The notes beneath the pieces were generated by a model, which was not told the DNA's origin, searched no databases, and saw nothing but the letters and a program-made list of their open reading frames with translations. Both the position numbers and the translations under genes were made by a program. From positions 31,953 through 95,952 of the forward strand of contig NZ_FOKP01000026.1 of assembly GCF_900112185.1 (NCBI RefSeq): a stretch of DNA of 64,000 bases, in the 5' to 3' direction. Below are positions 44,151 through 52,713 of the stretch, piece by piece. Origin of the DNA: Allobosea sp. CRIB-10 (GTDB taxonomy: Bacteria > Pseudomonadota > Alphaproteobacteria > Rhizobiales > Beijerinckiaceae). Within the stretch, counting starts at the first letter, position 1; every line of letters starts with the position of its first letter.

Positions 44151-44477
44151 ATGATCAGCACCGATACCGACATCCTCGCCACCGCCGAGGCCTGGGCCAG
44201 GGCCGGGCGCGGCGTCGCGCTCGCCACCGTGGTCGAGACCTGGGGCTCCGCGCCGCGCCCGGTCGGCTCGCATCTCGTCATCGACGGCGAGGGCAATTTC
44301 CTCGGCTCGGTCTCCGGCGGCTGCGTCGAGGCCGCGGTCGTGGCCGAAGCCGGCGACGTGATCGCCGACGGCAAGCCGCGCACGCTTGAGTTCGGCGTCG
44401 CCGACGAGACCGCGTGGCAGGTCGGCCTCTCCTGCGGCGGCCGCATCAAGGTCTATGTCGAGCCCGTTCGGGCCTGA
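44151..44477 (+). CDS. XdhC/CoxI N-terminal-domain protein
   Basis: A 108-residue protein carrying only the N-terminal XdhC/CoxI domain: LATVVETWGSAPRPVGSHLV, GEGNFLGSVSGGCVEAAVVA and LSCGGRIKVYVEP. XdhC proteins bind and sulfurate molybdenum cofactor before insertion into xanthine-dehydrogenase-family enzymes. The Rossmann half is encoded separately at 45127-45819, with a LysE-type gene in between, so the two products probably act together. GGAGG precedes ATG 44151. Confidence 0.88.
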   Translation: MISTDTDILATAEAWARAGRGVALATVVETWGSAPRPVGSHLVIDGEGNFLGSVSGGCVEAAVVAEAGDVIADGKPRTLEFGVADETAWQVGLSCGGRIKVYVEPVRA

Positions 44478-44489
44478 GGGAACGTAGTT

Positions 44490-45122
44490 ATGGCCTCCTG
44501 GGAAACCCTTCTCGCTTTTGCGACGCTGACGCTGCTCGTGGCCTATTTCCCCGGCCCGGCGCTGCTCTATACGGCGGCGCAGACCATCGCCCATGGCCGC
44601 AAGGCCGGGCTGATGGCGATGCTCGGCATCCATCTCGGCTGCTATGTCCACGTCTTCGCCGCCGCCTTCGGCCTGTCGGCGGTGTTCAAGCATGTGCCCG
44701 AGCTCTACCTCGCGGTGAAGATCGCCGGCGCGCTCTATCTGGTCTGGCTCGGCATCGGCATGATCCGCTCCAAGCTGGGTGGCGCCGGGATGCAGGCCGT
44801 GGCGCCGGCCAAGACGGTCCGGCGCGCGCTGGTCGATTCCTTCATCGTCGAGGTGCTGAATCCGAAGGTCGCGCTGTTCTTCATCGCGCTTCTGCCGCAG
44901 TTCGTCGATCCCGCTGCGGCACTGCCGGTCTGGGCGCAGTTCCTGATCCTCGGCACGATCGTCAACTTCGCCTTCTCCTCGGCCGATCTCGTCACCGTAT
45001 TCGGCGCCAGCCTGGTGATGAAGACGATGAAGGCGAGCCGTGCCGGCTTCGCACTCGGGCGCTGGCTCGGCGGCTCGCTGATGATCGGGCTCGGCATCAA
45101 GCTCGCCACCGACAAGGGCTGA
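44490..45122 (+). CDS. LysE/RhtB-family exporter
   Basis: A 210-residue six-helix exporter: TLLVAYFPGPALLYTAAQTI (conserved GP motif), GRKAGLMAMLGIHLGCYVHV and GALYLVWLGIGMIRSKLG. The family exports amino acids or small metabolites. It lies between the two XdhC-half genes (12 bp after one, 4 bp before the other), so it is almost certainly cotranscribed with the Mo-cofactor genes, although no role there is known. Confidence 0.88.
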   Translation: MASWETLLAFATLTLLVAYFPGPALLYTAAQTIAHGRKAGLMAMLGIHLGCYVHVFAAAFGLSAVFKHVPELYLAVKIAGALYLVWLGIGMIRSKLGGAGMQAVAPAKTVRRALVDSFIVEVLNPKVALFFIALLPQFVDPAAALPVWAQFLILGTIVNFAFSSADLVTVFGASLVMKTMKASRAGFALGRWLGGSLMIGLGIKLATDKG

Positions 45123-45126
45123 CGCC

Positions 45127-45819
45127 ATGGATCTCTCGCTTCTCTCGACGCTCAATGCCGAGCGCGCCGCCCGGCGCGCGACGGTGCTGGTCACCGAGCT
45201 CGGCGCGGGCGAGCAGCGTCTGGTCAAGGAGGCCGATCTTGCCGGCGATGCGCTGGCGGAGGCGCTCGACAAGCAGTTGCGCAGCGGCAAGAGCGGCACT
45301 GTCGAGGTCGACGGCAAGGCCTATTTCCTGACGGTACAGGCGCCGCCGCCGCGCATCGTCGTCACCGGCGCGGTCCATATCTCGCAGGCGCTGGCGCCGA
45401 TGGCGAAGCTGCTCGATCTCGACGTCACTGTCATCGATCCGCGCACCGCCTTCGCCACACAGGAGCGCTTCCCGGAGGTGACGCTGCTGGCGCAGTGGCC
45501 GGAGGAGGCGCTGCAGAAGGTGCCGTTCGACGGCTACACCGCCTTCGTCGCGCTGACGCATGATCCGAAGATCGACGATCCTGCGCTGCAGGCGGCGCTG
45601 CGCTCGAACTGCTTCTATATCGGCGCGCTCGGCAGTCGGAAGACGCATGGCAAGCGGCTGGAGCGGCTTGCCGCGGCCGGCTTCGGCGAGGCGGATGTGA
45701 AGCGCATCCATGCGCCGATCGGGCTCGACATCGGCGCGGTCTCGCCGGCCGAGATCGCGCTCGCCATCCTGGCAGAGATCGTGCAGGCCCTGCGTGGCCC
45801 GCGCCGCAAGCCGGTTTGA
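45127..45819 (+). CDS. XdhC/CoxI Rossmann-domain protein
   Basis: 230 residues. After ~75 residues of a degenerate N-terminal part (VLVTELGAGEQRLVKEADLA), a Rossmann-like XdhC C-terminal domain follows. Its marks are RIVVTGAVHISQALAPMAKL, VTVIDPRTAFATQERFPEVT, CFYIGALGSRKTHGKRLERL and the end motif IHAPIGLDIGAVSPAEIALA. Normal XdhC has GA-GHVG-type residues in the first loop; here GAVHISQ is a moderate variant. It acts with the 44151 product in Mo-cofactor maturation. Confidence 0.88.
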   Translation: MDLSLLSTLNAERAARRATVLVTELGAGEQRLVKEADLAGDALAEALDKQLRSGKSGTVEVDGKAYFLTVQAPPPRIVVTGAVHISQALAPMAKLLDLDVTVIDPRTAFATQERFPEVTLLAQWPEEALQKVPFDGYTAFVALTHDPKIDDPALQAALRSNCFYIGALGSRKTHGKRLERLAAAGFGEADVKRIHAPIGLDIGAVSPAEIALAILAEIVQALRGPRRKPV

Positions 45820-45832
45820 GAGACTACGCCTG

Positions 45833-47449
45833 ATGAAGTTCGGTCCCATTCCCATCGCTGAAGCCGTCGGCGCGGTCGCTGCCCATACCGTGCGGGCCGG
45901 CGAGGCGATCGTGCGCAAGGGCGCGACGATCGGCGAGGACGATGCGCGCAAGCTCGCGGCTGCCGGCCTGAGCGAGATCGTCGCGGTGCAGCTCGAGCCC
46001 GGCGATATCGACGAGAACGCTGCGGCCGAGCAGTTGGCGCGGGCGCTGGCGGGCCGGGCGGTGGTGACCGAGGCGCCGTTCACCGGCCGGGTCAACCTGT
46101 TTGCCGCGGCGCCGGGCGTGCTGCAGATCGATGCGGGTGTGATCGATGCGCTCAACGCCGTCGACGAGGCGATCACCGTCGCGACCCTGCCGGCGCTGAA
46201 GCCGGTCGTCGCCGGCGAGATGGTCGGCACGGTCAAGATCATTCCTTATGCCGTGCCGGAGAAACGCATCTCGGAGGCGCTCGAACGGCTCGGCGCCGGC
46301 AAGCCGATCGCGATCGCCGAGTACAAGCTGAAATCGGTCGCGGTCGTCTCCACCTTGCTGCCGGGCCTGAAGACCAGCGTGGTCGACAAGACGCTGCGGA
46401 CCCTGGGCGAGCGGCTTCAGCCGGCCAGCGCCGCGATCGAGCGCGACGCCCGCGTCCCGCATGAGAGCCCGCCGCTGGCGCAGGCGATCCGCGAAGCGGT
46501 GGCCGGGCCGGCGGAGCTCGTCGTCGTCTTCGGCGCGTCCGCCATCACGGATCGGCGCGATGTCGTGCCGAAGGCGTTGGTCGAGGCTGGCGGCACGGTC
46601 GAGCATCTCGGCATGCCGGTCGATCCCGGCAATCTACTGATGCTGGGGACGCTGGACGGCAAACTCGTGATTGGTGCGCCGGGTTGTGCCCGTTCGCCCA
46701 AGGAGAACGGTTTCGACTGGGTGCTGCAGCGCAGCCTCGCCGGCGTGCCGGTGACGCGGGCCGAGATCCAGAAGATGGGTGTCGGCGGCCTCTTGATGGA
46801 GATCGTCTCGCGGCCGCAGCCGCGCGCGCCGGGGCACGGCGAGGCGGCGCCCGTCGCCGGCATCGTGTTGGCCGCGGGCCGGTCGACCCGGATGGGCGTC
46901 GGCAACAAGCTGTTGCAGGAGGTCCGTGGCAAGCCGCTGGTCCGCCATGCCGTCGAGGCGCAGCTTGCCTCACGTGCTGCTCCGGTGATCGTCGTCACCG
47001 GCCATCAGCAGGATGAGGTTCGCGCCGCGCTCGCCGGGCTCGATGTCGGCTTCGTGCACAATCCTGCCTTCGCCGAAGGACTTGCCGGCTCGCTCAAGGC
47101 CGGGCTCGCAGCGCTGCCGGGGGAGGTGCCGGGCGTCGTCGTCTCGCTCGGCGATATGCCGAATGTCACGGCCGGGGTGATCGATCGGCTGGCCCAGGCC
47201 TTCGCCGACCGGCCCGATGCGCTCGCCGTGGCGCCGACCCTGCTCGGCCAGCGTGGCAACCCGGTGCTTTTGGCGCGAAAGCTCTTTCCGGAGGTAGCCA
47301 AGCTCGATGGCAACCAGGGCGCGCGCCGCCTGCTCGATGCAGCCGGCGACGCGGTCGAGGAGATCGCGCTCGACGACCCCGCCATTGCGCTCGACATCGA
47401 TACGCCGGAAGCGCTCAGGGCGTTGACGGGGCAGGGGCCGCACGGCTGA
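45833..47449 (+). CDS. Molybdopterin-binding / cytidylyltransferase fusion (MocA-like)
   Basis: 538 residues. The N-terminal ~330 are a MoeA/MogA-like molybdopterin-binding region (FGPIPIAEAVGAVAAHTVRA, LVVVFGASAITDRRDVVPKA, LVIGAPGCARSPKENGFDWV). The C-terminal ~190 are a MobA/MocA nucleotidyltransferase (VAGIVLAAGRSTRMGVGNKL from about 342, VVSLGDMPNVTAGVIDRLAQ, GNPVLLARKLFPEVAKLDGN). The NKL motif after RMG favours CTP, giving the molybdopterin cytosine dinucleotide used by CoxL-type enzymes. It ends the cox accessory operon. ATG 45833 is taken because codons upstream in frame overlap the previous gene. Confidence 0.88.
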   Translation: MKFGPIPIAEAVGAVAAHTVRAGEAIVRKGATIGEDDARKLAAAGLSEIVAVQLEPGDIDENAAAEQLARALAGRAVVTEAPFTGRVNLFAAAPGVLQIDAGVIDALNAVDEAITVATLPALKPVVAGEMVGTVKIIPYAVPEKRISEALERLGAGKPIAIAEYKLKSVAVVSTLLPGLKTSVVDKTLRTLGERLQPASAAIERDARVPHESPPLAQAIREAVAGPAELVVVFGASAITDRRDVVPKALVEAGGTVEHLGMPVDPGNLLMLGTLDGKLVIGAPGCARSPKENGFDWVLQRSLAGVPVTRAEIQKMGVGGLLMEIVSRPQPRAPGHGEAAPVAGIVLAAGRSTRMGVGNKLLQEVRGKPLVRHAVEAQLASRAAPVIVVTGHQQDEVRAALAGLDVGFVHNPAFAEGLAGSLKAGLAALPGEVPGVVVSLGDMPNVTAGVIDRLAQAFADRPDALAVAPTLLGQRGNPVLLARKLFPEVAKLDGNQGARRLLDAAGDAVEEIALDDPAIALDIDTPEALRALTGQGPHG

Positions 47450-47452
47450 TCG

Positions 47453-48244
47453 TCAGCGCTTCCAGAGTAGCCCCAGCGTGACATAGGCCCCAGACCTCTC
47501 GTCGCTCGTCTTCTGAAGCCCTCCTGCGAGGCGCCAGTCGAGACCGAACAGGTGCAGGCCGGTGAGATGCAGGCCGATCCTCAGCTTGTGATAGGCGCGC
47601 TCGCGATAGGCTTCGAGCTCGGGGCCGAGATAGAGCTCGCCCGTCAGCCGCCAGCCCCCGGCTAGGCGGCCCCAGTAGCGGTTGCCATCGGCGAGGACGG
47701 CATAGGCATTGGCCTGCACCAGCCAATTTTCGATGGGCTTGGACCAGAGATCGGCCTGCAGGCGCACCATGCCGCGCTGCTCGAAGCTGCGCTCGGAGCG
47801 CGTCTCGCTATACTGGGCCTCGATCTCGGGACCGGCGGCGAACGACAGGAAACTGTCGCCGATCCGCCATTCATAGCCGAGCAGCGCCTGGAGTTCGGTC
47901 TTGTAGAGGCGACCCTGCGTCGGTCTGCGCCGGGCCGGCTCGACGCTTTCGCCCCATTTCAGGCCGAGGCGGAAGCCGCTGGCATCGAGCCCGCCGCTAT
48001 TGCCAAACGCCCATTTCAGCCCGACGGAGCCGTAGGTCTTGCTGGCGTCGGCCTCGAGCGAGCCGAAGATCGCCAGCGAGAGCGGGCTGCGCTCCATCAG
48101 CGCCGGATCGGCTTTCAGGGGCGATGAGGCGAGCGCAACCGCCGCGCCGAATCCACGCGCGAGCAACCCCGAACGCTTCGCGACCCCCCACGCCACGCCC
48201 ACGCCCCTTCCGTCGCATACTCGGACGGCGCCAACACACGTCAT
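47453..48244 (-). CDS. bcsS: BcsS-type outer-membrane beta-barrel protein
   Basis: 263 residues with a signal-like segment (LLARGFGAAVALASSPLKA) and repeated amphipathic beta strands: LAIFGSLEADASKTYGSVGL, GLDASGFRLGLKWGESVEPA, LQALLGYEWRIGDSFLSFAA, WLVQANAYAVLADGNRYWGR and a terminal aromatic/basic strand ending LGLLWKR. This matches cellulose biosynthesis BcsS, found in alphaproteobacterial cellulose loci. No bcsA/B/C is in the window, so a cellulose role is uncertain. The true start could be further inside the frame. Confidence 0.65.
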   Translation of the reverse strand: MTCVGAVRVCDGRGVGVAWGVAKRSGLLARGFGAAVALASSPLKADPALMERSPLSLAIFGSLEADASKTYGSVGLKWAFGNSGGLDASGFRLGLKWGESVEPARRRPTQGRLYKTELQALLGYEWRIGDSFLSFAAGPEIEAQYSETRSERSFEQRGMVRLQADLWSKPIENWLVQANAYAVLADGNRYWGRLAGGWRLTGELYLGPELEAYRERAYHKLRIGLHLTGLHLFGLDWRLAGGLQKTSDERSGAYVTLGLLWKR

Positions 48245-48347
48245 GAGTGTGGCAGTTGGCAGAATTCCTGCAAGTGTTTGTTAACCATCGCGGCGCAGCC
48301 TGATGGCAGCCGGCTCATCGTCTTCTTGCTAGAGGAGCGTATCGGTC

Positions 48348-48617
48348 ATGGTTTCGCAGGATTTCCTTCGCCAACTGGCGGGTTACGGGCTGACGACCGC
48401 CAGGATCCTCTACCGGATGCCGGATCACCCCGACTTCCTCCAGAGCTATGTCTGGCAGGAATACGATCTCGCCCCGCGCTTCCCGGAACTGCACAGGTTC
48501 CTCGATTTCTGGCGGCGTGAGCTCGACGGTCCCTTGCATTCGATCACGGTGGCGCATTCGCAGCTGATCCGCCCGGCCGAGATCGTCAATGTGAACGGCG
48601 TGCTGACGTTGCACTGA
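48348..48617 (+). CDS. usg: Usg family protein
   Basis: An 89-residue protein with the Usg pattern: FLRQLAGYGLTTARILYRMP, DFLQSYVWQEYDLAPRFPEL and LHSITVAHSQLIRPAEIVNV. Usg is a small alphaproteobacterial protein first noted near trpF; its function is unknown. TAGAGGAG lies about 16 bases before ATG 48348. No trp genes are adjacent here. Confidence 0.87.
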   Translation: MVSQDFLRQLAGYGLTTARILYRMPDHPDFLQSYVWQEYDLAPRFPELHRFLDFWRRELDGPLHSITVAHSQLIRPAEIVNVNGVLTLH

Positions 48618-48699
48618 CAGGCATGCACCGCGGCGGGGTTGTTGGCCCGCCGCCGGGCATGCTAGGCCGCAGGCCCTGCTCATCGCCTGGCGAGCCTGC

Positions 48700-49296
48700 T
48701 TGTCCTCCCCCTTGCGCACCTCCGGACTGCTGATCGCGCTCGCTCACCTGCCGGGCCCGCGTGTCGCCGTCCGCGACATCGTCGCGGCGTTGCGGGACCG
48801 GGCTTATGCGCTGCTGGTCGTGCTGCTCGGCCTGCCGAACTGCCTGCCGATGCCCCCGCCGATCCCGCTGGTCTGCGGCCTGGTCCTCGCCTTCGTCGCG
48901 GCGCAGATGCTGATGGCACGCGCCACGCCCTGGCTGCCGCATCGGTTGCTCGACCGCAGCATCGCCCAAGCGGATCTCGCGCGCGCAGTCGGGCGCGCCC
49001 TGCCCCCCTTGATCCGGCTCGAGCGCTTCTCGAAGCCGCGACTGACCATGCTCGGCGGGCCCTTCGCGCTGCCGGTGCTCGGGGCCGTTCTGCTGTTTCT
49101 GGCGCTCGGGCTGATCGTTGCGGCGCCGTTCATCGGCCAGATCCCGCTGGGGCTCGCCGTCTGCCTGGTCGGCCTCGGCCTGGTCGAGCGCGACGGGGTG
49201 CTGATCATCGCCGGCGCCGTGGTCGGTGCGCTGGGGCTCGCCTTGTCGGCGGGCTTCGCCTACGCCCTGGTGAGCTGGCTGGCGAGCTTCTTCTGA
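48700..49296 (+). CDS. exoD: ExoD-family exopolysaccharide synthesis protein
   Basis: A 198-residue membrane protein: VAVRDIVAALRDRAYALLVV, LGLPNCLPMPPPIPLVCGLV, RLLDRSIAQADLARAVGRAL and the C-terminal helices QIPLGLAVCLVGLGLVERDG and VVGALGLALSAGFAYALVSW. ExoD affects exopolysaccharide production and alkaline tolerance in rhizobia. No ATG or GTG is available in frame upstream; the likely start is TTG 48700 (another TTG is at 48712), with no clear Shine-Dalgarno sequence. Confidence 0.82.
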   Translation: MSSPLRTSGLLIALAHLPGPRVAVRDIVAALRDRAYALLVVLLGLPNCLPMPPPIPLVCGLVLAFVAAQMLMARATPWLPHRLLDRSIAQADLARAVGRALPPLIRLERFSKPRLTMLGGPFALPVLGAVLLFLALGLIVAAPFIGQIPLGLAVCLVGLGLVERDGVLIIAGAVVGALGLALSAGFAYALVSWLASFF

Positions 49297-49306
49297 ACGC
49301 CGTCGC

Positions 49307-51568
49307 TCAGGCGGCGAGGGCCTGCTCAAACGGCCGTTCCAGCGTCAGCAGCCGGTCGATCTCCTCGGGCGGCACGCCCTTCGAGAACAGGAAGCCCTGC
49401 AGTTCGTGGCAGCCGATTGCCTGCAGGAAGCGGTGCTGTTCGGCCGTCTCGACGCCCTCGGCACAGACGCGCAGGCCCAAAGCCCGGCCGAGATGGACGA
49501 CCGAATGGACCAGGATCGCCGACTCGCCGGTCGCTTCCATGTATTCGAGGAAGGAACGGTCGATCTTGATCTTGTCGAAGGCGAAGCGGCGCAGATAGAT
49601 CAGGCTCGAATAGCCGGTGCCGAAATCGTCGAGCGCCAGACTGACGCCATGGGCGCGCAGATCCATCATCGCGGCCTCGGCGGCATCGGCGTCCTCGACC
49701 ACGACGCCCTCGGTCAATTCGAGCTCGAGTCGTTCGGGCTCGAAGCCGGTCTCGTCGAGCACGCGGATCACGCTGGCGACGAAATCCTTGTGGCGGAACT
49801 GGATCGGCGAGACGTTGACCGCCAGCTTGATGCCCGGCCATTGCCGTGCCTGCTCGCAGGCGCGGCGCAGCACCCATTCGCTGAGTGGCACGATCAGGCC
49901 GCGCTCCTCGGCGATGCCGATGAATTCGGAGGGCGGGATCATCCCGTGTTCAGGATGCGGCCAGCGCACCAGGGCCTCGACGCCGACGATGCTGGCGCCG
50001 TCGATCGAGACCTGGGGCTGGAAGTGCAGCAGCAGCTGATCGCGGGCGATGGCGTTGCGCAGGTCTTCCTCGACCATGCGCTTCATCTGCAGCGCCCGGT
50101 TCATCTGCGGCTCGAAGAAGGAGTAGCGGTTCCGGCCTTCGTTCTTGGCCTGGTAGAGCGCGGTGTCGGCCAGGCGCAGCAGCGTGCTGCGGTCGGCGCC
50201 GTCCTGCGGCGCATGGGCGATGCCGATCGAGCAGCCGATGGTGACGGCGACGCCGCCGATCTCGAAGGGCGCGGTCAGCGCGTCGAGGATGCGCTGGCCG
50301 AGCGCGGCGCTGGCGTTCGGCGCGGTCATATGAGTCTGGATGATGCCGAACTCGTCGCCGCCGAGGCGGGCGACGGTGTCGCCGAGGCGCAGGATCGTGG
50401 TCAGGCGGCTGGCGACCTGGCGGATGAGCTCATCGCCGGCATTGTGGCCATAGGTGTCGTTCACCGCCTTGAAGCGGTCCAGATCGAGCAGCAGCACGGC
50501 GAGCGCGCTCTTGGTCCGGCCGAGCTGGGCAAGCTCCTGATCGAGCCGGAGGTCGAAGGTCCGGCGGTTCGGCAGGCCGGAGAGCTCGTCCTGGCCTGCG
50601 AGCCGGTGGATCTGCCGCTCTCGCGAGGCGATCTGCTGCGCGGCGCTGCGCATGCGATGGTAGACATAGGCGAACAAGGCGATGAACAGCGCGATGACCG
50701 CGCCGAGCGCCCCGGCAAACTGGCTGATCATGGCATCGCCCGGGCGTTCCGGCGTCCAGCTCAGCCAGGCATTGACCGAGCCGTCGGGCGAGGGAACATC
50801 GCGGCGGCGCAACGGGTCGGCCGGCCGCTCCGTCACGATTTCCAGGTGGGGAACGCGATAGCGCTGGCCGAGCTCGTCGAGCTGGGCCTGGACCAGTTTG
50901 CGATAGCCGACGATGAAGGCGGCGGTCTCGGCACCACCTTCCTGCTGACCGGCCTGTTCGGGCCGGCGCAGATCGGCTGAGATGATGCCGAAGGTGTCGG
51001 ACCCATGATAGACGAGAGCGGCCCTGACCGGTCCGTTCTCGATGCCCGGCAGCGCGCTCCGGGCGCTGCCGCCGGGCAAGTCCGGCCTGAGCCGGACCAG
51101 GGCGTCGTAGCCGTTCTGCGCCGCGGTCTGGCGCTGTTCGACCCCGGCGAGGACGCGGCCCGATGCCGTGACCAGATAGGTCCCGTCGAAGTCGAGGAAG
51201 CGATTGGCCAACTGGGCGAAGGCCCATTGCAGCGTCGCGCTCGGCAGAATGCTGTTGAGGACCGGGGTCAGCACGCCGGCGGCCTGGAGGTTCTCGAAGC
51301 GCAGACGACGCAGATGGACCTGGGTCGCCAGCGCCGCCTCGACGCGATCGCGCTGCCGCTCCGCCTCGATCAGGTTCGCATCCCGGACCATCGCGATCAT
51401 CACGCCGAGGATCGCCGCGAGCACGAGCGCGAAGGCGGTCGCCAACATCGGCAGGGTCCGAGTCAGCGCGCGTGCCGAGGATTCACTATTCGCGATCTTG
51501 ACGAGTGACGGCAAAGGCCCTGACCTGTGGCGCGCAGACAGCCGACCTTGACAGCGGAATCTTGCCAT
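49307..51568 (-). CDS. Membrane GGDEF-EAL cyclic-di-GMP enzyme
   Basis: 753 residues: helix 1 (MLATAFALVLAAILGVMIAM, 41-60), a ~220-residue extracytoplasmic CHASE4-like sensor and helix 2 (AGALGAVIALFIALFAYVYH). The diguanylate cyclase domain has an intact GGDEF (403-407) and an RxxD inhibitory site (RLGD, 394-397) at the correct five-residue spacing. The EAL domain has EAL (531-533) and DDFGTGYSS. Both catalytic halves look intact, so it could make and break c-di-GMP. It is convergent with exoD; with BcsS and ExoD nearby, biofilm control is plausible. Confidence 0.92.
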   Translation of the reverse strand: MARFRCQGRLSARHRSGPLPSLVKIANSESSARALTRTLPMLATAFALVLAAILGVMIAMVRDANLIEAERQRDRVEAALATQVHLRRLRFENLQAAGVLTPVLNSILPSATLQWAFAQLANRFLDFDGTYLVTASGRVLAGVEQRQTAAQNGYDALVRLRPDLPGGSARSALPGIENGPVRAALVYHGSDTFGIISADLRRPEQAGQQEGGAETAAFIVGYRKLVQAQLDELGQRYRVPHLEIVTERPADPLRRRDVPSPDGSVNAWLSWTPERPGDAMISQFAGALGAVIALFIALFAYVYHRMRSAAQQIASRERQIHRLAGQDELSGLPNRRTFDLRLDQELAQLGRTKSALAVLLLDLDRFKAVNDTYGHNAGDELIRQVASRLTTILRLGDTVARLGGDEFGIIQTHMTAPNASAALGQRILDALTAPFEIGGVAVTIGCSIGIAHAPQDGADRSTLLRLADTALYQAKNEGRNRYSFFEPQMNRALQMKRMVEEDLRNAIARDQLLLHFQPQVSIDGASIVGVEALVRWPHPEHGMIPPSEFIGIAEERGLIVPLSEWVLRRACEQARQWPGIKLAVNVSPIQFRHKDFVASVIRVLDETGFEPERLELELTEGVVVEDADAAEAAMMDLRAHGVSLALDDFGTGYSSLIYLRRFAFDKIKIDRSFLEYMEATGESAILVHSVVHLGRALGLRVCAEGVETAEQHRFLQAIGCHELQGFLFSKGVPPEEIDRLLTLERPFEQALAA

Positions 51569-51629
51569 CCGGTTTCCGGAGAAGCCGAGAAATCACGGAA
51601 GTTGCATTTCTTTTGGCCTGCACCAGCCC

Positions 51630-52379
51630 CTATTCGCCGGTCGGCTCATAGGGCGGGCGCGGAATCGCCATATGGGCGGCGCGTAGCGCTGCCGACCAAC
51701 GCTCGCGCAGATCGTGGAAATAGGGCTCGCCGGCCTCGATGCGGCGATTGAGTTCGGGGGCCGCGGCATCGCGTCGCAGAACGATCATGTCGATCGGCAG
51801 GCCGACGCCGAGATTGGAGCGCATCGTCGAATCCATCGAGATCAGCCCGACCTTGAGCGCGTCGTAGAGATGGGTCTTGAAGGTGACGGCGCGGTCGAGG
51901 ATCGGCTTGCCGTATTTGTGCTCGCCGATCTGCAGGAACGGCGCGTCCATGCCGCATTCGATGAAGTTGCCGGCCGAATAGACCATGAACAGCCGCATCG
52001 GCTGGCCTTGGATCTGGCCGCCGAACAGGAAAGACATGTCGTATTTGATGCCGGCTTCGCGCAAGGCCTCGCCATCGCTCTCGCGCACGATGCGGACGGC
52101 GCGGCCGACGAGCTGGGCGGCGCGGAACATCGAGGGGGCGTTCTGCAGCGTCTCCGGTTCTCCGTTTTCCGGATTGGGGATGCCCTCGTGCAGCAGGCTG
52201 ACGACCGACTGGGTGACGGAGAGGTTGCCGGCGGTGGCGAGCGCCATCGTCCGCTCGCCCGGCCAGGAGAAGACGTGCAGCTTCCGGAAGGTCGAGATGT
52301 CGTCGAGCCCGGCATTGGTTCGGGTGTCGGCGATCATCACGAGCCCGTCCTGGACGAGGATGCCGGCGCAATAGGTCAA
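51630..52379 (-). CDS. Anbu, proteasome-like peptidase
   Basis: A 249-residue Ntn-hydrolase of the Anbu (ancestral beta subunit) type. The N-terminus is TYCAGILVQDGLVMIADTRT, so Thr would be residue 1 after Met removal, then NAGLDDISTFRKLHVFSWPG, FLFGGQIQGQPMRLFMVYSA and DSTMRSNLGVGLPIDMIVLR. Anbu proteins assemble into helical or ring-like multimers with cryptic peptidase activity. The start is TTG 52379, preceded by TGGAG at good spacing. Its usual partners (circularly permuted ATP-grasp, alpha-E and transglutaminase-type genes) are not in the window, so this copy is an orphan here. Confidence 0.87.
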   Translation of the reverse strand: MTYCAGILVQDGLVMIADTRTNAGLDDISTFRKLHVFSWPGERTMALATAGNLSVTQSVVSLLHEGIPNPENGEPETLQNAPSMFRAAQLVGRAVRIVRESDGEALREAGIKYDMSFLFGGQIQGQPMRLFMVYSAGNFIECGMDAPFLQIGEHKYGKPILDRAVTFKTHLYDALKVGLISMDSTMRSNLGVGLPIDMIVLRRDAAAPELNRRIEAGEPYFHDLRERWSAALRAAHMAIPRPPYEPTGE

Positions 52380-52713
52380 GATCGAACTCCACGACGCGCC
52401 GGGACGGCGTGCGAGGCTGGTATCAGGCGCTCATGACGGGGACAATCCGCGAAGATGCCATTGGGACCCGAAGGCCGGATCAGGTGCTCCGATTGCACCC
52501 GCTCGGGATCCTATTCTCTGTCGTTCCGGCGCTCCGCTTCGCTTCAGCCGGAATGGCGGTGTGAGGAAATGGAAGGCGTTCGCCTGTGCCGCTGTCACCG
52601 GCGCGGCACAGCGGCTGCTTTTTCGCTTCGCCGGCGCGGCGGCCTCTGGACCTTTGGCGCCCTTTGCCGATCATCATCATGATCGGCCGGGGGAGCCAGG
52701 TGAGAGTCCGTCG
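52380..52713. other. 334-bp divergent region, Anbu / TPR protein
   Basis: No supported gene. A perfect 8+4+8 hairpin CCGATCAT-CATC-ATGATCGG (52667-52686) lies just before the TPR gene's ribosome site and could be an operator or an mRNA 5' structure. Confidence 0.4.
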
